Of a DNA stretch of 31,471 nucleotides, positions 14,404 through 20,387 are shown piece after piece; the first letter of the stretch is position 1, and each line of letters begins with the position of its first letter. The stretch comes from DASRJX01 sp035649235 (GTDB taxonomy: Bacteria > Acidobacteriota > Polarisedimenticolia > Gp22-AA2), in NCBI GenBank assembly GCA_035649235.1, contig DASRJX010000013.1, positions 1-31,471 on the forward strand. Reading direction: 5' to 3'. Position numbers and translations under genes: made by a program. The notes under the pieces are model-generated. The model was not told the DNA's origin and did not search any database. It worked only from the letters and a program-made list of their open reading frames with translations.

Positions 14404-15912
14404 TCAGCGGATGGCGGCCAGCTCGTAGAGGTAGTCGACGAACGAGCCGACGGCGCCGTCCCAGCCGGCCACCTTGGGGTTCGACGACTCGATGACGAAG
14501 TACTCGTCGGGGGCGTGGGCACCGCTCCCGTGGCCGAGTCCGAAATGGCCCGAGGGCAGCTTGAGCGGCTCTCCGGTGAAGACGTAGCCGGGGTAGGAGC
14601 CGGCGTTCCGGGCCCAGAGGAAGGGATCGAGCCCGGCCTGCTTGTACACCGACATCTGCGCCCGGATGAGGGCCGCGTCCGCCGCAGTGCCGGTCGGGTC
14701 GTAGCCCCCGCTCGGATTGACCTCGATGTCGCCGAATCCACGCTTCGCGAGATGCGCCTTCAGAGCCGCGACCGCGCCGTCGAAGGTCATGTCCGGAACG
14801 AGGCGGAGGTCGAGCTTGGCGACGGCCCGGTGCGGGAGGACCGTCTTCCCTCCCACGCCCGTATAGCCCGCGACCAGCCCCTCGATGTTGACGGTGGGCG
14901 TGAACAGGAACCGCTCGAGCGTCGCCCGCCAGGGCAGGTCGTGGGCCCAGCGCTCGGCCGAGAGGAGCTTCTTGGCGGTCGCCTCCGACAGCCGCGACGC
15001 CGCGGTGTCGAGCATCTCGCGCTCAGACGCCGAGGGCGGACGGGCCGCGACGGCGAAGCCGTCGATCGCGGGGTCGCCGTCTTTGGTCACCAGAGTGGCC
15101 AGCGCCTGGACGAGATGGAACGCCGGACTGTCGAGCCGCGCGCGGTTGCTCGAGTGGACGTCCTTTCCGGGGCCCCGGCCCCACTTCTCGCCGCTGGCGA
15201 TGAGCTCGAGCTCGACCACCCCCTTGGCGCCCAGCGACACGGTGACCGTGCCATCTGGATCCTGGGACGCGGACGGCATGAACACACCGCTGCAGCGCTT
15301 CAGGACCGTCGCCACGTCCGGCCGCCGCACGGCCTGCTGGAAGTGCGGGGAACCGATCTCCTCCTCCCCTTCGGCGATCACGACGAGGTTGACGGGGGGC
15401 TTCTCGCCCGCCCCGCGGATGGCGTGCAGGGCCGCGAGGAAGGCGGCCTCCGGTCCCTTCTGGTTCACGGCGCCGCGGCCCATCACCACCTTCCCGAAGC
15501 CGGGTTTGTCCACGAGCGCGGCGTCCCAGGGAGGCGACGACCACTCGGACGGGTCCACCTGCTTGACGTCGTACATGAAGTACAGCCCGACGGTGCGCGG
15601 GGCGCCGGCCTCCAGGATCGCCAGGACGGCGGGATGGCCGTCGGTGGGGATGCGGGTGACGTTCTGGAATCCCGCGTCTCGCAGGAGACGCATCATCAGC
15701 TCGCAGCCTTCGTTCATGCCGCGGTTCTCGGCGGCGATCGAGGGCTGCCGGACCCAGTCCTGCAGGCGCCGCACCCCATCGTCGTGCTGCTTCTTGATCT
15801 CGGCGCGGATGGCGTCGCGGGCCGGGGCGGCGACGGAGAGGTGCGGCAGGGCGAGCACGACCGCCAGCACGGCGGCCGCTCCGATGTGACTGCGCGGGGA
15901 GTCGTTCATCAT
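14404..15912 (-). CDS. M20-family peptidase homologue with altered metal ligands, exported
   Basis: A 502-residue exported protein (signal peptide ~1-29, ending SVAAP). It has the M20 dipeptidase/deacetylase layout: catalytic domain, an inserted dimerisation domain (~225-370), then catalytic domain. Conserved parts include EGEEEIGS (181-188, catalytic Glu184 and ligand Glu185), DVHSS (251-255, His253) and GAHAPDE (464-470, His466). Two zinc-ligand motifs deviate. The usual H-x-D reads Met113-Tyr-Asp115 (FMYDVKQVD), and the bridging Asp of GRGxxDxKGP is Asn150 (GRGAVNQKGP). The enzyme may bind one metal, a different metal, or act non-hydrolytically. Canonical members cleave dipeptides or N-acyl amino acids. 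Start choice between two adjacent ATGs (15912/15909) is uncertain. The helical secreted protein gene lies 62 bases upstream on the same strand, suggesting one transcript. Confidence 0.85.
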   Translation of the reverse strand: MMNDSPRSHIGAAAVLAVVLALPHLSVAAPARDAIRAEIKKQHDDGVRRLQDWVRQPSIAAENRGMNEGCELMMRLLRDAGFQNVTRIPTDGHPAVLAILEAGAPRTVGLYFMYDVKQVDPSEWSSPPWDAALVDKPGFGKVVMGRGAVNQKGPEAAFLAALHAIRGAGEKPPVNLVVIAEGEEEIGSPHFQQAVRRPDVATVLKRCSGVFMPSASQDPDGTVTVSLGAKGVVELELIASGEKWGRGPGKDVHSSNRARLDSPAFHLVQALATLVTKDGDPAIDGFAVAARPPSASEREMLDTAASRLSEATAKKLLSAERWAHDLPWRATLERFLFTPTVNIEGLVAGYTGVGGKTVLPHRAVAKLDLRLVPDMTFDGAVAALKAHLAKRGFGDIEVNPSGGYDPTGTAADAALIRAQMSVYKQAGLDPFLWARNAGSYPGYVFTGEPLKLPSGHFGLGHGSGAHAPDEYFVIESSNPKVAGWDGAVGSFVDYLYELAAIR

Positions 15913-15974
15913 GGGGCGGAGTTTACCCCAGGTCGGGCACGCCGAGAGGCGGTTCCGTGACGACGCGCCCTCGG

Positions 15975-16589
15975 TCAGCGCTGCGGCGGCTTGGGGGGAG
16001 GCGGCGTGTCGGCCGGCTTGACGCGGTGCTGCGGCCCGTGCTGCGCCGGCCGCCCGGCGGCGATCCGGCTGTCGAGATTCTGCAGCACGGCCGCGCGCAC
16101 GTTGCGGAGGCGGCCAAGGCACGCCTCGATGCTGGATTCAGCCTCCGGCGGAACCTGACCCACAAGTCCATTGAGCGTGGCGGCGCTCTTCTCGAATCCG
16201 TCGGCCACGACGGCCCGGGCGGCTTCGAGTCCCGCGAGGGCCGGCTTGTCAGGCCCCCCGGCCTTCACCGATCCCTGCGACTTCGCCGAGTCGGCTGCGG
16301 AGCCCGGGCCGGCGGCAGCCTGCCCCGACAGCGCAGCGATCGCCTTGTCCCCTCCCTCGCTGGCAGCCGCGATCGCCTTCTCCACGGGCGCCCGCGTCGG
16401 CTCCGGGACCTTCGAGAGAAGCCCCGTGAGGATCTCCACGTGCCGCGTGGTCGCTGTCTTGATGGCCTGCGCCGGGTCATCCTTCCCGGTGACGGCGGGT
16501 TTGCCGGGCGCGGCCTCACCCGCGAGCAGGGGGAGGATGGCCGAAGCGAGCGCGGCCGCAGTCAGCACGAGGAGTCCGTTCGTTCGCAT
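15975..16589 (-). CDS. Secreted helical protein with duplicated repeat
   Basis: A 204-residue exported protein with a signal peptide (1-~26). Two similar helical-hairpin units occur at residues 50-88 and 131-170. Each has the pattern L-x-x-L-[LV]-x-x-VP, a Pro/Glu turn, and a helix of the type VEKAIAAA or IEACLGRL. The units are joined by a Gly/Ala/Ser-rich linker, and the protein ends in a Pro/Lys-rich tail (PPPPKPPQR). I recognise no enzyme family; similar helical units occur in secreted proteins annotated DUF5667, but that match is only suggestive. AAGGAG lies six bases before ATG 16589, and a strong promoter sits just upstream (16631-16659). It is the first gene of a probable two-gene operon with the M20 homologue. 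A periplasmic chaperone-like or metal-sensing role is possible, but there is no direct evidence. Confidence 0.75.
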   Translation of the reverse strand: MRTNGLLVLTAAALASAILPLLAGEAAPGKPAVTGKDDPAQAIKTATTRHVEILTGLLSKVPEPTRAPVEKAIAAASEGGDKAIAALSGQAAAGPGSAADSAKSQGSVKAGGPDKPALAGLEAARAVVADGFEKSAATLNGLVGQVPPEAESSIEACLGRLRNVRAAVLQNLDSRIAAGRPAQHGPQHRVKPADTPPPPKPPQR

Positions 16590-16630
16590 CTCGATCTCCT
16601 TCCTGTAACCGGAGTCCGGAGGACATCCTT

Positions 16631-16659
16631 GTTATACATCGACTCCACACTCCCGGCAA
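16631..16659 (-). promoter_or_regulatory. Strong sigma70-type promoter for the helical protein/M20 operon
   Basis: On the minus strand TTGCCG (16659-16654), a 17-base spacer, and TATAAC (16636-16631). The transcript should begin near 16624, giving a ~35-base leader with AAGGAG before ATG 16589. Confidence 0.7.
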
Positions 16660-16775
16660 TCCAGGAGAGGCGCGATCAAACCCTTGCGCGGGAATCCCCT
16701 TCAGTCCATACTCAGGTCACCTTCGAAGTAGCAAGGGGGCTGGCCATTCGAGCGCTACCGTCGTACGGGCTGACC

Positions 16776-18341
16776 GTGGTGTATGTGTGTCTGTCGCTGG
16801 CCGGTGCACGGCGTTCCCTGGCCTCCGACGCACCGGGCGCCGCTCCGGCTCCCCCGCATGGGGTTGGCCAGGGAGCCCTGACGGATGTCCGGGGACCGCG
16901 GGGGAAACCGTGCCCTGCGTTCCTTCCGGACGGACCGCCGTCAGCGACGCCCTGGTGCACCCCTCACACCGAGGCCGCCGGAAGGATCGTCCTCTCCCCG
17001 CGTCGCGCGGAAGGGGCGCCTGACCCTCCACCCCGGCCGAGGCGGGGGTCGGAGTCCGCCGACACGCTCGTCGGCATCACCTGGGAGGACAGCGCCCTCG
17101 TCTCATTCGACGCGAAGGCCGGAGATGTCATCCGACGGCACGCCCTGCTGGATCCCGAGGTGGCCTACACCGCCGTGGTTTACGATCGGAACCACCACGT
17201 TCTCTACGCGCTGCCACAGGACCGGCGCGAACTCTACCTCATCGACGCCACGACGCTGCAGCCGGTGGAGAGAGTGAGCCTGCGGGTCGATTCCCGGGGC
17301 ACGGCGCTCATCGACACGGTGACCCTGGCCTACGACGCGATCACGGACAGGCTCTACACGGTCGTCGGGCACTGGACCAACTACCCGAACGGACCGATCT
17401 GGAGCCAGCTGGCCATCATCGACCGGGAGACCGGCGATCTGGGCATCATCGGCCTCATCGACGGCCCGTGGTTGACCAGCCTCTCGTTCAGCGAGACCGA
17501 CCGCCGGCTGTACGCCACCGGCGTCTTCGGCGCGGGAGCGTGGGACAGCCCGTATCCGACTCACGTGCTGAGCATCGATCCCGACACGTCACACACGAGC
17601 ATCGAGTTCGAGACTCCCTACCACACGATGCTCGGGTTCGCCGTTCGCGAGCCCCTCAGCTTCTACTCCTGGATCAACTGGGACTACCATTTCTACGGGC
17701 AGACCGATCTTCAGACGCAGACCGTCACCCCGATGGGGCTCGCCGACGCGGTCGGCGTCGTCTACGCCATGACCTACAAGAACTTCATCCTCCCGCCGCG
17801 CTCGATCCCGATTCCGCCCGACCCGGTCTCGTTCCGATTCGACGGACATGTCACGTCCGTCTGGGATCCTGACGGACGCCTCGGAGGAAGGATCCAGGAG
17901 GGAGACCGCTTCGCCGGGAAGTTCAACTACGACGCCGCCGCGCCCTTCAGGTGGATCGATCTGGATCACGGCCAGTCTCAAGGCATCTCCCTCACCATCA
18001 ACGGAGCCCGATTCGAGGCCACGCACCTGACCGCTACCGTCTCCAACAACCTCTACGACGCCGAGGACCAGAGCGTGACGGACGCCTTCAACCTCCAGGC
18101 CGAGACGGTGCCGCCCGCGAGCCTCTCCTGGACGCTGAGCGATCCCACGGGCGAGGCCGTCCGGACGAATAGCAGCCTGCCCCGCGGGTTCGACCTCTCC
18201 CACTGGGAGGAGAACCATCTCGCGATCGGGGGCCACGCCCCCGGGTACCGCTATCTCGTCTTCGGAACCGTCGATCAGGTGACCCTGGGGAAGTCGCGAC
18301 AGGCTCCAGGCCTGTCCCGTCCGCGGTCTCAGCGCCGGTGA
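16776..18341 (+). CDS. Secreted beta-propeller-like protein (start uncertain)
   Basis: About 521 residues from GTG 16776. No ATG is available in frame upstream. GTG 16776 or 16779 would give a very short hydrophobic signal (VVYVCLSLAGA). TTG 16629 has GGAGG six bases upstream but would place ~45 odd residues before that segment and overlap the opposite promoter. Residues after ~90 show repeated four-strand blades: ITWEDSALVSFD, AVVYDRNHHVLYAL, LAYDAITDRLYTVVG, LSFSETDRRLYATG, each pairing a 'D..t..LYa' strand with a 'l..id..tg' strand, as in YVTN/SMP-30-like propellers. From FRFDGHVTSVWDPDG onward a separate beta domain follows (GDRFAGKFNYD, GISLTING, SLSWTLSDPTG), a module often seen in extracellular PEP-CTERM-type proteins, though no PEP-CTERM tail is present. 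The function is unknown. Confidence 0.65.
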   Translation: MVYVCLSLAGARRSLASDAPGAAPAPPHGVGQGALTDVRGPRGKPCPAFLPDGPPSATPWCTPHTEAAGRIVLSPRRAEGAPDPPPRPRRGSESADTLVGITWEDSALVSFDAKAGDVIRRHALLDPEVAYTAVVYDRNHHVLYALPQDRRELYLIDATTLQPVERVSLRVDSRGTALIDTVTLAYDAITDRLYTVVGHWTNYPNGPIWSQLAIIDRETGDLGIIGLIDGPWLTSLSFSETDRRLYATGVFGAGAWDSPYPTHVLSIDPDTSHTSIEFETPYHTMLGFAVREPLSFYSWINWDYHFYGQTDLQTQTVTPMGLADAVGVVYAMTYKNFILPPRSIPIPPDPVSFRFDGHVTSVWDPDGRLGGRIQEGDRFAGKFNYDAAAPFRWIDLDHGQSQGISLTINGARFEATHLTATVSNNLYDAEDQSVTDAFNLQAETVPPASLSWTLSDPTGEAVRTNSSLPRGFDLSHWEENHLAIGGHAPGYRYLVFGTVDQVTLGKSRQAPGLSRPRSQRR

Positions 18342-18438
18342 GGGGGGAGCGAGACGCTCCGTTCCTGCGCGCCGGACCTCGCTGGACGAGAACGGTCATG
18401 AGCCGCCTGCTCCGATCACGCAAGTAGAGCCAGGTTCC

Positions 18439-19548
18439 TCACTCGCCGTGCGGCGATCGGGCCGGCGCGGCGCCACATCGGGCCGTGATGACCTCGCGGG
18501 CGGTCACATCCAGCAGAAGACGGAGGCGCTCCTCGACCATCTCGACGCCGGCGGGGTCGAGTGGCCGCTGCGCCGTGGGCAGTATCCGGAGAAGCCTGAC
18601 AGGCCGCTCGTCCTTGTCCTGGAGCGTCCCGGGGACGCCAGCACCTACCGCGGATCCGATCCCACGTCCGCGCTCCTGCGCTTTCGTCTCGTCGAGTCGC
18701 GCCGCGGGTCGCGGCGCCGGGCCCGCCCGTGCCAGGTGGAAGATGAGGCGAACCTCCTCGCCCATGGCGCGGGTTTCGGCGAGGTCGACGCTGCATGCCC
18801 CGCTCTCGCGAACCAGGGTGACGAGGCCGGCGTCCGTAAGCGTTCCCTCAGCGCCCTCGAACTCGAACACGAGCGAGCGGGCAGCCAGCGCCGGCCTGGG
18901 CGCTTCGAAGAGCGCGAGTTTCCGTGGTTCCGTGGTGGCCTGCGATCGGCTCGCCTCCGCCGTCTTCGACGCGGCGTCGAACCCTGACTGGGTAGTCGAG
19001 GGGGCCGCTTCGGGCGATGCCGGTTCTTTCTGCTTCCTCGCGGCGCCAGTCTGTCGATCGCTCGCGATGTACCCGAGGGACCGGAGCGAGTCGGAGGCGT
19101 CTCTGCCGGGAGGCGCACCCGGCGGGGGCGGCGGCTGGGGCGCGGGGACACGATAGGCCTCCTCCAACCTGGGTTTCTCGACCGGCGCCGACCGCGCCAT
19201 GACCACCGGCTCCTGTCCGGGCTGGCGCCGGAGAAGGACCCAGCTTCCAGCCGCGACCACGATAAGGCCGGCGGCGACAGCGAGCGGGACGGGGAACCAG
19301 GGAGCGAACCGCCGCCGCGGCTTCGGCGACCGGGTCCGCAGGGCCGCCATGATGCGCGCCTGCAGTTCAGCCGGGATGGGCGGCGCCGGCTCCTGTGACG
19401 CCGCGGTGGCCATCGTCCTGAAGTCGTCGAGCACGCCGCGGCACTCGACGCAGACCTCGAGATGACGCGCGACCTCGATCCGTTCCGAGGTCGTCACCTC
19501 GCCATCGAGGTACGCCGAGAGCAGCTCCGTCGGGTGCCTGTCGTTCAT
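18439..19548 (-). CDS. Anti-sigma factor with zf-HC2 domain and periplasmic C-terminus
   Basis: A 369-residue single-pass inner-membrane protein. The N-terminal zinc-binding anti-sigma domain has His29-x3-Cys33-x2-Cys36 (HLEVCVEC) after LLSAYLDGEV. A basic patch and one TM segment (~84-106) follow, so the C-terminal ~260 residues are periplasmic. That part contains a proline-rich linker (~134-147), the motif LRSLGYI (155-161), a Ser/Ala/Glu-rich region and a folded end (~215-369) with two cysteines. It should hold the ECF sigma factor inactive until an envelope signal releases it. The ATG overlaps the sigma stop codon by four bases (ATGA), and a GGAGG lies seven bases upstream, so translation is coupled. 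It is longer than typical anti-sigma factors, and the C-terminal sensor region is unfamiliar. Confidence 0.85.
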   Translation of the reverse strand: MNDRHPTELLSAYLDGEVTTSERIEVARHLEVCVECRGVLDDFRTMATAASQEPAPPIPAELQARIMAALRTRSPKPRRRFAPWFPVPLAVAAGLIVVAAGSWVLLRRQPGQEPVVMARSAPVEKPRLEEAYRVPAPQPPPPPGAPPGRDASDSLRSLGYIASDRQTGAARKQKEPASPEAAPSTTQSGFDAASKTAEASRSQATTEPRKLALFEAPRPALAARSLVFEFEGAEGTLTDAGLVTLVRESGACSVDLAETRAMGEEVRLIFHLARAGPAPRPAARLDETKAQERGRGIGSAVGAGVPGTLQDKDERPVRLLRILPTAQRPLDPAGVEMVEERLRLLLDVTAREVITARCGAAPARSPHGE

Positions 19549-20183
19549 CCTCCTGCCTCCATGCAGTCCCGCAGGGCCATGCGCGCCCGGGCGAGGCGCG
19601 AGCGCACGGTGCCCAGGGCGATCCCCGAGACCTGCGCGATCTCCTCGTAGGAGATCCGATCGACGTCGCGGAGGGCCAGGACGGCGCGCCATGCGGCCGG
19701 CAGCTTCCCCAGGCACTCGGCCAGCCGGCGCCTGATCTCGCCGGCCTCGAGCGACTTCAAGGGGGACGGATCCCGCGACTGCCACGCAGTGGCCGCGACG
19801 ACCGGTGGCATCGCACGCCCCGCGCGCCCCGCCGGTTCTTCCTCCAGAGCCTGCGAAGCCCGCCGGATCTTCTCCTCCGACCGATCCAGATGATTCAACG
19901 CCCGGGTCACGGCGATGCGGTGCAGCCAGGTCGACAGGCGGGCCTCGCCACGGAACGAGGGGAGGGCCTGATAGGCTGCCAGGAACACCTCCTGCACGAC
20001 GTCCTCCGTGTCCTCCTGGTGCCGCAGGATCCGCCAGACGACGCTCCAGACCTGCGGGAGGTGCGCCTCGAGGAGCGGCGCGAACGCCTCGCGATCGCCC
20101 CCGCGCGCCCTGCGTATCAGGTCGGCATCGGGGACGCGCGCGGCCGGATGCTCGGCCTCGTCGCGATGATCTCCGGGGTCCAT
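19545..20183 (-). CDS. ECF-type RNA polymerase sigma factor
   Basis: A 212-residue sigma70-family ECF factor. Region 2 spans ~22-100, with DTEDVVQEVFLAAYQALPSF and the DNA-melting segment LSTWLHRIAVTRALNHL. Region 4 spans ~148-205, with LPAAWRAVLALRDV, YEEIAQVSGIALGTVRSRLARAR as the -35-binding helix-turn-helix. A linker of ~45 residues joins them, and there is no C-terminal extension. ATG 20183 gives a family-like N-terminus, but ATGs at 20213 and 20231 are also in frame and no start has a good Shine-Dalgarno. GAGGT lies 12 bases before 20183. The two predicted ECF promoters upstream (20195-20267) point at this gene, implying autoregulation. It is co-transcribed with the overlapping anti-sigma gene and divergent from the VIT/VWA gene. 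Confidence 0.92.
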   Translation of the reverse strand: MDPGDHRDEAEHPAARVPDADLIRRARGGDREAFAPLLEAHLPQVWSVVWRILRHQEDTEDVVQEVFLAAYQALPSFRGEARLSTWLHRIAVTRALNHLDRSEEKIRRASQALEEEPAGRAGRAMPPVVAATAWQSRDPSPLKSLEAGEIRRRLAECLGKLPAAWRAVLALRDVDRISYEEIAQVSGIALGTVRSRLARARMALRDCMEAGG

Positions 20184-20194
20184 GCGGCCAAGTA

Positions 20195-20219
20195 GACCTC
20201 GCAGCGGTCCCATCGTTCC
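20195..20219 (-). promoter_or_regulatory. Proximal ECF-type promoter candidate, sigma gene
   Basis: On the minus strand GGAAC (20219-20215), exactly 17 bases, then GTC (20197-20195). Transcription would start near 20187, almost at ATG 20183, so it would produce a nearly leaderless message. This is less likely to be functional than the distal copy. Confidence 0.4.
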
Positions 20220-20242
20220 GATCGGCTTCATTCGGGACATTG

Positions 20243-20267
20243 GACAGCCCGGGCGGCGAGAGGTTCC
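20243..20267 (-). promoter_or_regulatory. Distal ECF-type promoter, sigma/anti-sigma operon
   Basis: On the minus strand TGGAAC (GGAAC at 20267-20263), exactly 17 bases, then GTCCAA (GTC at 20245-20243). This matches the GGAAC/GTC pattern and spacing recognised by sigma-E-like ECF factors. Transcription would begin near 20234, ahead of ATG 20231, 20213 or 20183. Confidence 0.6.
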
Positions 20268-20297
20268 ATGACATTTTCGTCGTCGCCGGCCGGGCCG

Positions 20298-20322
20298 GGA
20301 ACTTCCGGCGACCGCCGCTGTC
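20298..20322 (+). promoter_or_regulatory. ECF-type promoter for the VIT/VWA gene
   Basis: GGGAACTT (GGAAC at 20298-20302), exactly 17 bases from GGAAC to GTC (20320-20322, continuing TCA). This is close to the textbook sigma-E consensus. The predicted start near 20332 leaves a ~55-base leader with GGAGGAG (20373-20379) before ATG 20388. Confidence 0.7.
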
Positions 20323-20387
20323 TCACGGGGCATCGGCCAGCGCCCCGAGGCACCAGAGCCGGCGCGGCCACTGGAGGAGTCAGGATC

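Noticed and set aside
14515..15960. A 481-codon open frame opposite the M20 homologue
   Set aside because: Shadow frame: composition follows the GC-rich third positions of the real gene and shows no domain.
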